A stretch of DNA of 64,000 bases from Karalla daura (Eukaryota; Chordata; Actinopteri; Chaetodontiformes; Leiognathidae): NCBI GenBank assembly GCA_029224185.1, contig JANZKI010000033.1, forward strand, positions 992,001 to 1,056,000, written 5' to 3'. Below are positions 10,327 through 22,656 of this stretch, one piece after another; within the stretch, counting starts at the first letter, position 1; each line of letters begins with the position of its first letter. Made by a program: the position numbers and the translations under genes. The notes below the pieces were generated by a model. That model was given only the letters and a program-made list of their open reading frames with translations. It made no database searches and was not told the DNA's origin.

Positions 10327-11610
10327 AGCTTCTCAAATGCATTTTCTCAGTTTCGCGTTCGCAGTTCTACAAAAAGGCTCAACTTGGCTGTCGGAACCCA
10401 CATGACAGGCATTTTGCTGTGAAGTTGTGGCCAACATGATGCATGTGGTAGAAAGAGCTTCTGAAATGCATTTTCCTACAGTTTCACGCTCGTAGTTCTG
10501 TGAAACGGCCGAAATCGGCGTAGTGAAAAAAATACAGGCAATTTCCTGTATAGCAGGGGCCAACTGCTGAATCTTGCAGCAAAAGCTTCTCAAATGCATT
10601 TTCTCAGTTTCGCGTTCGCAGTTCTACAAAAAGGCTCAACTTGGCTGTCGGAACCCACATGACAGGCATTTTGCTGTGCAGTTGTGGCCAACATGATGCA
10701 TGTGGTAGAAAGAGCTTCTGAAATGCATTTTCCTACAGTTTCACGCTCGTAGTTCTGTGAAACGGCCGAAATCGGCGTGGTGAACACAATACAGGCAATT
10801 TGCTGTATAGCAGGGGCCAACTGCTGAATCTTGCAGCAAAAGCTTCTCAAATGCATTTTCTCAGTTTCGCGTTCGCAGTTCTACAAAAAGGCTCAACTTG
10901 GCTGTCGGAACCCACATGAAAGGCATTTTGCTGTGCAGTTGTGGCCAACATGATGCATGTGGTAGAAAGAGCTTCTGAAATGCATTTTCCTACAGTTTCA
11001 CGCTCGTAGTTCTGTGAAACGGCCGAAATCGGCGTAGTGAACACAATACAGGCAATTTGCTGTATAGCAGGGGCCAACTGCTGAATCTTGCAGCAAAAGC
11101 TTCTCAAATGCATTTTCTCAGTTTCGCGTTCGCAGTTCTACAAAAAGGCTCAACTTGGCTGTCGGAACCCACATGACAGGCATTTTGCTGTGCAGTTGTG
11201 GCCAACATGATGCATGTGGTAGAAGAGCTTGTGAAATGCATTTTCCTACAGTTTCACGCTTGTAGCTCTGTGAAACGGCCGAAATCGGCGTGGTGAACAC
11301 AATACAGGCAATTTGCTGTATAGCAGGGGCCAACTGCTGAATCTTGCAGCAAAAGCTTCTCAAATGCATTTTCTCAGTTTCGCGTTCGCAGTTCTACAAA
11401 AAGGCTCAACTTGGCTGTCGGAACCCACATGACAGGCATTTTGCTGTGCAGTTGTGGCCAACATGATGCATGTGGTAGAAAGAGCTTCTGAAATGCATTT
11501 TCCTACAGTTTCACGCTCGTAGTTCTGTGAAACGGCCGAAATCGGCTTGGTGAACACCATACAGGCAATTTGCTGTATAGTAGGGGCCAACTGCTGAATC
11601 TTGCAGCAAA
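10327..11610 (+). repeat. 19-unit HOR, truncated copy 3 (5 units)
   Basis: Five units continue the register of the HOR (F A K S T at 10327, 10584, 10841, 11098 and 11354). The first also carries gtgaagttg and aatttcctgt, which copies 1 and 2 lack but units at 15978 and 19060 share. After the T unit the array jumps to an L unit at 11611 instead of the expected FY unit. In the complete copies an L unit follows the fourth T unit, so about nine units are missing here. Confidence 0.85.
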
Positions 11611-13409
11611 AGCTTCTCAAATGCATTTTCTCAGTTTCACGTTCGCAGTTCTACAAAAAGGCTCAACTTGGCTGTCGGAACCCACATGACAGGCATTTTG
11701 CTGTGCAGTTGTGGCCAACATGATGCATGTGGTAGAAAGAGCTTCTGAAATGCATTTTCCTAAAGTTTCACGCTCGTAGTTCTGTGAAACGGCCGAAATC
11801 GGCGTGGTGAACACAATACAGGCAATTTGCTGTATAGCAGGGGCCAACTGCCGAATCTTGCAGCAAAAGCTTCTCAAATGCATTTTCTCAGTTTCGCGTT
11901 CGCAGTTCTACAAATAGGCTCAACTTGGCTGTCGGAACCCACATGACAGGCATTTTGCTGTGCAGTTGTGGCCAACATGATGCATGTGGTAGAAAGAGCT
12001 TCTGAAATGCATTTTCCTACAGTTTCACGCTCGTAGTTCTGTGAAACGGCCGAAATCGGCGTGGTGAACACAATACAGGCAATTTGCTGTATAGCAGGGG
12101 CCAACTGCCGAATCTGGCAGCAAAAGCTTCTCAAATGCATTTTCTCAGTTTCGCGTTCGCAGTTCTACAAAAAGGCTCAACTTGGCTGTCGGAACCCACA
12201 TGACAGGCATTTTGCTGTGCAGTTGTGGCCAACATGATGCATGTGGTAGAAAGAGCTTCTGAAATGCATTTTCCTACAGTTTCACGCTTGTAGTTCTGTG
12301 AAACGGCCGAAATTGGCGTGGTGAACACCATACAGGCAATTTGCTGTATAGCAGGGGCCAGCTGCTGAATCTTGCAGCAAAAGCTTCTCAAATGCATTTT
12401 CTCAGTTTCACGTTCGCAGTTCAACAAAAAGGCTCAACTTGGCTGTCGGAACCCACATGACAGGCATTTTGCTGTGCAGTTGTGGCCAACATGATGCATG
12501 TGGTAGAAAGAGCTTCTGAAATGCATTTTCCTACAGTTTCACGCTCGTAGTTCTGTGAAACGGCCGAAATTGGCGTGGTGAACACAATACAGGCAATTTG
12601 CTGCATAGCAGGGGCCAACTGCTGAATCTTGCAGCAAAAGCTTCTCAAATGCATTTTCTCAGTTTCGCGTTCGCAGTTCTACAAAAAGGCTCAACTTGGC
12701 TGTCGGAACCCACATGACAGGCATTTTGCTGTGCAGTTGTGGCCAACATGATGCATGTGGTAGAAAGAGCTTCTGAAATGCATTTTCCTACAGTTTCACG
12801 CTCGTAGTTCTGTGAAACGGCCGAAATCGGCGTAGTGAACACAATACAGGCAATTTGCTGTATAGCAGGGGCCAACTGCTGAATCTTGCAGCAAAAGCTT
12901 CTCAAATGCATTTTCTCAGTTTCGCGTTCGCAGTTCTACAAAAAGGCTCAACTTGGCTGTCGGAACCCACATGACAGGCATTTTGCTGCGCAGTTGTGGC
13001 CAACATGATGCATGTGGTAGAAAGAGCTTCTGAAATGCATTTTCCTACAGTTTCACCCTTGTAGTTCTGTGAAACGGCCGAAATTGGCGTGGTGAACACA
13101 ATACAGGCAATTTGCTGTATAGCAGGGGCCAACTGCTGAATCTTGCAGCAAAAGCTTCTCAAATGCATTTTCTCAGTTTCGCGTTCGCAGTTCTACAAAA
13201 AGGCTCAACTTGGCTGTCGGAACCCACATGACAGGCATTTTGCTGTGCAGTTGTGGCCAACATGATGCATGTGGTAGAAAGAGCTTCTGAAATGCATTTT
13301 CCTACAGTTTCACGCTCGTAGTTCTGTGAAACGGCCGAAATCGGCGTGGTGAACACAATACAGGCAATTTGCTGTATAGCAGGGGCCAACTGCTGAATCT
13401 TGCAGCAAA
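11611..13409 (+). repeat. Junction block of seven mixed units
   Basis: The order is L, RQ hybrid, Y, M, A, G, A. The L unit at 11611 and the unit at 12382 both read tttcacgtt, a CpG loss within tttcgcgtt, in their first 40 bases. The unit at 11868 combines ccgaatc and atctggcag, which are normally on different unit types, and so looks recombinant. The M-A-G run at 12382-13152 recurs three more times far downstream. The base run at 12421 reads tcaac instead of ctac, a private change. Confidence 0.85.
12382..13152 (+). repeat. M-A-G three-unit cassette (first of four)
   Basis: A unit with gctgcatagc is followed by a plain unit and then one with cacccttgtag. The same 771-bp order occurs at 45517-46287, 58874-59644 and 62984-63754. 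The last copy also carries atctggcag in its third unit. It is shared between the left and right zones, so it predates or escaped their separate homogenisation. Confidence 0.82.
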
Positions 13410-16400
13410 AGCTTCTCAAATGCATTTTCTCAGTTTCGCGTTCGCAGTTCTACAAAAAGGCTCAACTTGGCTGTCGGAACCCACATGACAGGCATTTTGC
13501 TGTGCATTTGTGGCCAACATGATGCATGTGGTAGAAAGAGCTTCTGAAATGCATTTTCCTACAGTTTCACGCTCGTAGTTCTGTGAAACGGCCGAAATCG
13601 GCGTAGTGAACACAATACAGGCAATTTGCTGTATAGCAGGGGCCAACTGCTGAATATTGCAGCAAAAGCTTCTCAAATGCATTTTCTCAGTTTCGCGTTC
13701 GCAGTTCTACAAAAAGGCTCAACTTGGCTGTCGGAACCCACATGAAAGGCATTTTGCTGTGCAGTTGTGGCCAACATGATGCATGTGGTAGAAAGAGCTT
13801 CTGAAATGCATTTTCCTACAGTTTCACGCTCGTAGTTCTGTGAAACGGCCGAAATCGGCGTAGTGAACACAATACAGGCAATTTGCTGTATAGCAGGGGC
13901 CAACTGCTGAATCTTGCAGCAAAAGCTTCTCAAATGCATTTTCTCAGTTTCGCGTTCGCAGTTCTACAAAAAGGCTCAACTTGGCTGTCGGAACCCACAT
14001 GACAGGCATTTTGCTGTGCAGTTGTGGCCAACATGATGCATGTGGTAGAAGAGCTTGTGAAATGCATTTTCCTACAGTTTCACGCTTGTAGTTCTGTGAA
14101 ACGGCCGAAATCGGCGTGGTGAACACAATACAGGCAATTTGCTGTATAGCAGGGGCCAACTGCTGAATCTTGCAGCAAAAGCTTCTCAAATGCATTTTCT
14201 CAGTTTCGCGTTCGCAGTTCTACAAAAAGGCTCAACTTGGCTGTCGGAACCCACATGACAGGCATTTTGCTGTGCAGTTGTGGCCAACATGATGCATGTG
14301 GTAGAAAGAGCTTCTGAAATGCATTTTCCTACAGTTTCACGCTCGTAGTTCTGTGAAACGGCCGAAATCGGCTTGGTGAACACCATACAGGCAATTTGCT
14401 GTATAGTAGGGGCCAACTGCTGAATCTTGCAGCAAAAGCTTCTCAAATGCATTTTCTCAGTTTCGCGTTCGCAGTTCTACAAAAAGGCTCAACTTGGCTG
14501 TCGGAACCCACATGACAGGCATTTTGCTGCGCAGTTGTGGCCAACATGATGCATGTGGTAGAAAGAGCTTCTGAAATGCATTTTCCTAAAGTTTCACGCT
14601 CGTAGTTCTGTGAAACGGCCGAAATCGGCTTGGTGAACACAATACAGGCAATTTGCTGTATAGCAGGGGCCAACTGCCGAATCTTGCAGCAAAAGCTTCT
14701 CAAATGCATTTTCTCAGTTTCGCGTTCGCAGTTCTACAAAAAGGCTCAACTTGGCTGTCGGAACCCACATGACAGGCATTTTGCTGTGAAGTTGTGGCCA
14801 ACATGATGCATGTGGTAGAAAGAGCTTCTGAAATGCATTTTCCTACAGTTTCACGCTCGTAGTTCTGTGAAACGGCCGAAATCGGCGTAGTGAAAAAAAT
14901 ACAGGCAATTTGCTGTATAGCAGGGGCCAACTGCTGAATCTTGCAGCAAAAGCTTCTCAAATGCATTTTCTCAGTTTCGCGTTCGCAGTTCTACAAAAAG
15001 GCTCAACTTGGCTGTCGGAACCCACATGACAGGCATTTTGCTGTGCAGTTGTGGCCAACATGATGCATGTGGTAGAAAGAGCTTCTGAAATGCATTTTCC
15101 TACAGTTTCACGCTCGTAGTTCTGTGAAACGGCCGAAATCGGCGTGGTGAACACAATACAGGCAATTTGCTGTATAGCAGGGGCCAACTGCCGAATCTTG
15201 CAGCAAAAGCTTCTCAAATGCATTTTCTCAGTTTCGCGTTCGCAGTTCTACAAAAAGGCTCAACTTGGCTGTCGGAACCCACATGACAGGCATTTTGCTG
15301 TGCAGTTGTGGCCAACATGATGCATGTGGTAGAAAGAGCTTCTGAAATGCATTTTCCTACAGTTTCACGCTCGTAGTTCTGTGAAACGGCCGAAATCGGC
15401 GTAGTGAACACAATACAGGCAATTTGCTGTATAGCAGGGGCCAACTGCTGAATCTTGCAGCAAAAGCTTCTCAAATGCATTTTCTCAGTTTCGCGTTCGC
15501 AGTTCTACAAAAAGGCTCAACTTGGCTGTCGGAACCCACATGACAGGCATTTTGCTGTGCAGTTGTGGCCAACATGATGCATGTGGTAGAAGAGCTTGTG
15601 AAATGCATTTTCCTACAGTTTCACGCTTGTAGCTCTGTGAAACGGCCGAAATCGGCGTGGTGAACACAATACAGGCAATTTGCTGTATAGCAGGGGCCAA
15701 CTGCTGAATCTTGCAGCAAAAGCTTCTCAAATGCATTTTCTCAGTTTCGCGTTCGCAGTTCTACAAAAAGGCTCAACTTGGCTGTCGGAACCCACATGAC
15801 AGGCATTTTGCTGCGCAGTTGTGGCCAACATGATGCATGTGGTAGAAAGAGCTTCTGAAATGCATTTTCCTAAAGTTTCACGCTCGTAGTTCTGTGAAAC
15901 GGCCGAAATCGGCGTGGTGAACACAATACAGGCAATTTGCTGTATAGCAGGGGCCAACTGCCGAATCTTGCAGCAAAAGCTTCTCAAATGCATTTTCTCA
16001 GTTTCGCGTTCGCAGTTCTACAAAAAGGCTCAACTTGGCTGTCGGAACCCACATGACAGGCATTTTGCTGTGAAGTTGTGGCCAACATGATGCATGTGGT
16101 AGAAAGAGCTTCTGAAATGCATTTTCCTACAGTTTCACGCTCGTAGTTCTGTGAAACGGCCGAAATCGGCGTAGTGAAAAAAATACAGGCAATTTCCTGT
16201 ATAGCAGGGGCCAACTGCTGAATCTTGCAGCAAAAGCTTCTCAAATGCATTTTCTCAGTTTCGCGTTCGCAGTTCTACAAAAAGGCTCAACTTGGCTGTC
16301 GGAACCCACATGACAGGCATTTTGCTGTGCAGTTGTGGCCAACATGATGCATGTGGTAGAAAGAGCTTCTGAAATGCATTTTCCTACAGTTTCACGCTCG

Positions 16401-16491
16401 TAGTTCTGTGAAACGGCCGAAATCGGCGTGGTGAACACAATACAGGCAATTTGCTGTATAGCAGGGGCCAACTGCTGAATCTTGCAGCAAA
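13410..16491 (+). repeat. 12-unit HOR, copy 1 (3082 bp)
   Basis: The unit order is I K S T L FE R A S L FE A, with 256-bp units at 13924 and 15465. The I unit at 13410 is marked by gtgcatttg and gaatattgc. The second FE unit at 15978 also carries aatttcctgt. The K-S-T-L core resembles the left-hand 19-unit HOR, so this HOR was probably assembled from the same pool of unit types. Confidence 0.93.
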
Positions 16492-19400
16492 AGCTTCTCA
16501 AATGCATTTTCTCAGTTTCGCGTTCGCAGTTCTACAAAAAGGCTCAACTTGGCTGTCGGAACCCACATGACAGGCATTTTGCTGTGCATTTGTGGCCAAC
16601 ATGATGCATGTGGTAGAAAGAGCTTCTGAAATGCATTTTCCTACAGTTTCACGCTCGTAGTTCTGTGAAACGGCCGAAATCGGCGTAGTGAACACAATAC
16701 AGGCAATTTGCTGTATAGCAGGGGCCAACTGCTGAATATTGCAGCAAAAGCTTCTCAAATGCATTTTCTCAGTTTCGCGTTCGCAGTTCTACAAAAAGGC
16801 TCAACTTGGCTGTCGGAACCCACATGAAAGGCATTTTGCTGTGCAGTTGTGGCCAACATGATGCATGTGGTAGAAAGAGCTTCTGAAATGCATTTTCCTA
16901 CAGTTTCACGCTCGTAGTTCTGTGAAACGGCCGAAATCGGCGTAGTGAACACAATACAGGCAATTTGCTGTATAGCAGGGGCCAACTGCTGAATCTTGCA
17001 GCAAAAGCTTCTCAAATGCATTTTCTCAGTTTCGCGTTCGCAGTTCTACAAAAAGGCTCAACTTGGCTGTCGGAACCCACATGACAGGCATTTTGCTGTG
17101 CAGTTGTGGCCAACATGATGCATGTGGTAGAAGAGCTTGTGAAATGCATTTTCCTACAGTTTCACGCTTGTAGTTCTGTGAAACGGCCGAAATCGGCGTG
17201 GTGAACACAATACAGGCAATTTGCTGTATAGCAGGGGCCAACTGCTGAATCTTGCAGCAAAAGCTTCTCAAATGCATTTTCTCAGTTTCGCGTTCGCAGT
17301 TCTACAAAAAGGCTCAACTTGGCTGTCGGAACCCACATGACAGGCATTTTGCTGTGCAGTTGTGGCCAACATGATGCATGTGGTAGAAAGAGCTTCTGAA
17401 ATGCATTTTCCTACAGTTTCACGCTCGTAGTTCTGTGAAACGGCCGAAATCGGCTTGGTGAACACCATACAGGCAATTTGCTGTATAGTAGGGGCCAACT
17501 GCTGAATCTTGCAGCAAAAGCTTCTCAAATGCATTTTCTCAGTTTCGCGTTCGCAGTTCTACAAAAAGGCTCAACTTGGCTGTCGGAACCCACATGACAG
17601 GCATTTTGCTGCGCAGTTGTGGCCAACATGATGCATGTGGTAGAAAGAGCTTCTGAAATGCATTTTCCTAAAGTTTCACGCTCGTAGTTCTGTGAAACGG
17701 CCGAAATCGGCTTGGTGAACACAATACAGGCAATTTGCTGTATAGCAGGGGCCAACTGCCGAATCTTGCAGCAAAAGCTTCTCAAATGCATTTTCTCAGT
17801 TTCGCGTTCGCAGTTCTACAAAAAGGCTCAACTTGGCTGTCGGAACCCACATGACAGGCATTTTGCTGTGAAGTTGTGGCCAACATGATGCATGTGGTAG
17901 AAAGAGCTTCTGAAATGCATTTTCCTACAGTTTCACGCTCGTAGTTCTGTGAAACGGCCGAAATCGGCGTAGTGAAAAAAATACAGGCAATTTGCTGTAT
18001 AGCAGGGGCCAACTGCTGAATCTTGCAGCAAAAGCTTCTCAAATGCATTTTCTCAGTTTCGCGTTCGCAGTTCTACAAAAAGGCTCAACTTGGCTGTCGG
18101 AACCCACATGACAGGCATTTTGCTGTGCAGTTGTGGCCAACATGATGCATGTGGTAGAAAGAGCTTCTGAAATGCATTTTCCTACAGTTTCACGCTCGTA
18201 GTTCTGTGAAACGGCCGAAATCGGCGTGGTGAACACAATACAGGCAATTTGCTGTATAGCAGGGGCCAACTGCCGAATCTTGCAGCAAAAGCTTCTCAAA
18301 TGCATTTTCTCAGTTTCGCGTTCGCAGTTCTACAAAAAGGCTCAACTTGGCTGTCGGAACCCACATGACAGGCATTTTGCTGTGCAGTTGTGGCCAACAT
18401 GATGCATGTGGTAGAAAGAGCTTCTGAAATGCATTTTCCTACAGTTTCACGCTCGTAGTTCTGTGAAACGGCCGAAATCGGCGTAGTGAACACAATACAG
18501 GCAATTTGCTGTATAGCAGGGGCCAACTGCTGAATCTTGCAGCAAAAGCTTCTCAAATGCATTTTCTCAGTTTCGCGTTCGCAGTTCTACAAAAAGGCTC
18601 AACTTGGCTGTCGGAACCCACATGACAGGCATTTTGCTGTGCAGTTGTGGCCAACATGATGCATGTGGTAGAAGAGCTTGTGAAATGCATTTTCCTACAG
18701 TTTCACGCTTGTAGCTCTGTGAAACGGCCGAAATCGGCGTGGTGAACACAATACAGGCAATTTGCTGTATAGCAGGGGCCAACTGCTGAATCTTGCAGCA
18801 AAAGCTTCTCAAATGCATTTTCTCAGTTTCGCGTTCGCAGTTCTACAAAAAGGCTCAACTTGGCTGTCGGAACCCACATGACAGGCATTTTGCTGCGCAG
18901 TTGTGGCCAACATGATGCATGTGGTAGAAAGAGCTTCTGAAATGCATTTTCCTAAAGTTTCACGCTCGTAGTTCTGTGAAACGGCCGAAATCGGCGTGGT
19001 GAACACAATACAGGCAATTTGCTGTATAGCAGGGGCCAACTGCCGAATCTTGCAGCAAAAGCTTCTCAAATGCATTTTCTCAGTTTCGCGTTCGCAGTTC
19101 TACAAAAAGGCTCAACTTGGCTGTCGGAACCCACATGACAGGCATTTTGCTGTGAAGTTGTGGCCAACATGATGCATGTGGTAGAAAGAGCTTCTGAAAT
19201 GCATTTTCCTACAGTTTCACGCTCGTAGTTCTGTGAAACGGCCGAAATCGGCGTAGTGAAAAAAATACAGGCAATTTCCTGTATAGCAGGGGCCAACTGC
19301 TGAATCTTGCAGCAAAAGCTTCTCAAATGCATTTTCTCAGTTTCGCGTTCGCAGTTCTACAAAAAGGCTCAACTTGGCTGTCGGAACCCACATGACAGGC

Positions 19401-19573
19401 ATTTTGCTGTGCAGTTGTGGCCAACATGATGCATGTGGTAGAAAGAGCTTCTGAAATGCATTTTCCTACAGTTTCACGCTCGTAGTTCTGTGAAACGGCC
19501 GAAATCGGCGTGGTGAACACAATACAGGCAATTTGCTGTATAGCAGGGGCCAACTGCTGAATCTTGCAGCAAA
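16492..19573 (+). repeat. 12-unit HOR, copy 2 (3082 bp)
   Basis: All twelve units match copy 1 in order, length and every diagnostic marker I compared. The 256-bp units lie at 17006 and 18547, each exactly 3082 bp after its partner. The unit preceding copy 1 (13153) matches the last unit of each copy (16235 and 19317), so the boundary could be shifted by one unit. I saw no difference between the copies, but I did not compare every base. Confidence 0.93.
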
Positions 19574-22500
19574 AGCTTCTCAAATGCATTTTCTCAGTTT
19601 CGCGTTCGCAGTTCTACAAAAAGGCTCAACTTGGCTGTCGGAACCCACATGAAAGGCATTTTGCTGTGCAGTTGTGGCCAACATGATGCATGTGGTAGAA
19701 AGAGCTTCTGAAATGCATTTTCCTACAGTTTCACGCTCGTAGTTCTGTGAAACGGCCGAAATCGGCGTAGTGAACACAATACAGGCAATTTGCTGTATAG
19801 CAGGGGCCAACTGCTGAATCTTGCAGCAAAAGCTTCTCAAATGCATTTTCTCAGTTTCGCGTTCGCAGTTCTACAAAAAGGCTCAACTTGGCTGTCGGAA
19901 CCCACATGACAGGCATTTTGCTGTGCAGTTGTGGCCAACATGATGCATGTGGTAGAAAGAGCTTCTGAAATGCATTTTCCTACAGTTTCACGCTCGTAGT
20001 TCTGTGAAACGGCCGAAATCGGCGTAGTGAACACAATACAGGCAATTTGCTGTATAGCAGGGGCCAACTGCTGAATCTGGCAGCAAAAGCTTCTCAAATG
20101 CATTTTCTCAGTTTCGCGTTCGCAGTTCTACAAAAAGGCTCAACTTGGCTGTCGGAACCCACATGACAGGCATTTTGCTGTGCAGTTGTGGCCAACATGA
20201 TGCATGTGGTAGAAAGAGCTTCTGAAATGCATTTTCCTACAGTTTCACGCTTGTAGTTCTGTGAAACGGCCGAAATCGGCGTGGTGAACACAATACAGGC
20301 AATTTGCTGTATAGCAGGGGCCAACTGCTGAATCTTGCAGCAAAAGCTTCTCAAATGCATTTTCTCAGTTTCGCGTTCGCAGTTCTACAAAAAGGCTCAA
20401 CTTGGCTGTCGGAACCCACATGACAGGCATTTTGCTGTGCAGTTGTGGCCAACATGATGCATGTGGTAGAAGAGCTTCTGAAATGCATTTTCCTACAGTT
20501 TCACGCTTGTAGCTCTGTGAAACGGCCGAAATCGGCGTGGTGAAAAAAATACAGGCAATTTGCTGTATAGCAGGGGCCAACTGCTGAATCTTGCAGCAAA
20601 AGCTTCTCAAATGCATTTTCTCAGTTTCGCGTTCGCAGTTCTACAAAAAGGCTCAACTTGGCTGTCGGAACCCACATGACAGGCATTTTGCTGTGCAGTT
20701 GTGGCCAACATGATGCATGTGGTAGAAAGAGCTTCTGAAATGCATTTTCCTACAGTTTCACGCTCGTAGTTCTGTGAAACGGCCGAAATCGGCGTGGTGA
20801 ACACAATACAGGCAATTTGCTGTATAGCAGGGGCCAACTGCCGAATCTTGCAGCAAAAGCTTCTCAAATGCATTTTCTCAGTTTCGCGTTCGCAGTTCTA
20901 CAAAAAGGCTCAACTTGGCTGTCGGAACCCACATGACAGGCATTTTGCTGTGCAGTTGTGGCCAACATGATGCATGTGGTAGAAAGAGCTTCTGAAATGC
21001 ATTTTCCTACAGTTTCACGCTCGTAGTTCTGTGAAACGGCCGAAATCGGCTTGGTGAACACCATACAGGCAATTTGCTGTATAGTAGGGGCCAACTGCTG
21101 AATCTGGCAGCAAAAGCTTCTCAAATGCATTTTCTCAGTTTCGCGTTCGCAGTTCTACAAAAAGGCTCAACTTGGCTGTCGGAACCCACATGACAGGCAT
21201 TTTGCTGCGCAGTTGTGGCCAACATGATGCATGTGGTAGAAAGAGCTTCTGAAATGCATTTTCCTAAAGTTTCATGCTCGTAGTTCTGTGAAACGGCCGA
21301 AATCGGCGTGGTGAACACAATACAGGCAATTTGCTGTATAGCAAGGGCCAACTGCCGAATCTTGCAGCAAAAGCTTCTCAAATGCATTTTCTCAGTTTCG
21401 CGTTCGCAGTTCTACAAAAAGGCTCAACTTGGCTGTCGGAACCCACATGACAGGCATTTTGCTGTGCAGTTGTGGCCAACATGATGCATGTGGTAGAAAG
21501 AGCTTCTGAAATGCATTTTCCTACAGTTTCACGCTCGTAGTTCTGTGAAACGGCCGAAATTGGCGTGGTGAACACAATACAGGCAATTTGCTGTATAGCA
21601 GGGGCCAACTGCAGAATCTTGCAGCAAAAGCTTCTCAAATGCATTTTCTCAGTTTCGCGTTCGCAGTTCTACAAAAAGGCTCAACTTGGCTGTCGGAACC
21701 CACATGACAGGCATTTTGCTGTGCAGTTGTGGCCAACATGATGCATGTGGTAGAAAGAGCTTCTGAAATGCATTTTCCTACAGTTTCACGCTCGTAGTTC
21801 TGTGAAACGGCCGAAATCGGCGTAGTGAACACAATACAGGCAATTTGCTGTATAGCAGGGGCCAACTGCCGAATCTTGCAGCAAAAGCTTCTCAAATGCA
21901 TTTTCTCAGTTTCGCGTTCGCAGTTCTACAAAAAGGCTCAACTTGGCTGTCGGAACCCACATGACAGGCATTTTGCTGTGCAGTTGTGGCCAACATGATG
22001 CATGTGGTAGAAAGAGCTTCTGAAATGCATTTTCCTACAGTTTCACGCTCGTAGTTCTGTGAAACGGCCGAAATCGGCGTAGTGAACACAATACAGGCAA
22101 TTTGCTGTATAGCAGGGGCCAACTGCTGAATCTGGCAGCAAAAGCTTCTCAAATGCATTTTCTCAGTTTCGCGTTCGCAGTTCTACAAAAAGGCTCAACT
22201 TGGCTGTCGGAACCCACATGACAGGCATTTTGCTGTGCAGTTGTGGCCAACATGATGCATGTGGTAGAAAGAGCTTCTGAAATGCATTTTCCTACAGTTT
22301 CACGCTCGTAGTTCTGTGAAACGGCCGAAATCGGCGTGGTGAACACAATACAGGCAATTTGCTGTATAGCAGGGGCCAACTGCTGAATCTTGCAGCAAAA
22401 GCTTCTCAAATGCATTTTCTCAGTTTCGCGTTCGCAGTTCTACAAAAAGGCTCAACTTGGCTGTCGGAACCCACATGACAGGCATTTTGCTGTGCAGTTG

Positions 22501-22656
22501 TGGCCAACATGATGCATGTGGTAGAAAGAGCTTCTGAAATGCATTTTCCTACAGTTTCACGCTCGTAGTTCTGTGAAACGGCCGAAATCGGCGTAGTGAA
22601 CACAATACAGGCAATTTGCTGTATAGCAGGGGCCAACTGCTGAATCTTGCAGCAAA
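19574..22656 (+). repeat. Mixed block of twelve units at the change of zone
   Basis: The order is K Q Y S R TQ L R-like R Q A A. The K unit at 19574 is the last one in the window. The S unit at 20345 is the first 256-bp unit with gcttctg in place of gcttgtg. The unit at 20858 combines T markers with atctggcag. The unit at 21115 has two private changes: tttcatgct in place of tttcacgct, and agcaagggcc in place of agcaggggcc. The unit at 21372 reads gcagaatc. I see no HOR period inside this block. Confidence 0.85.
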
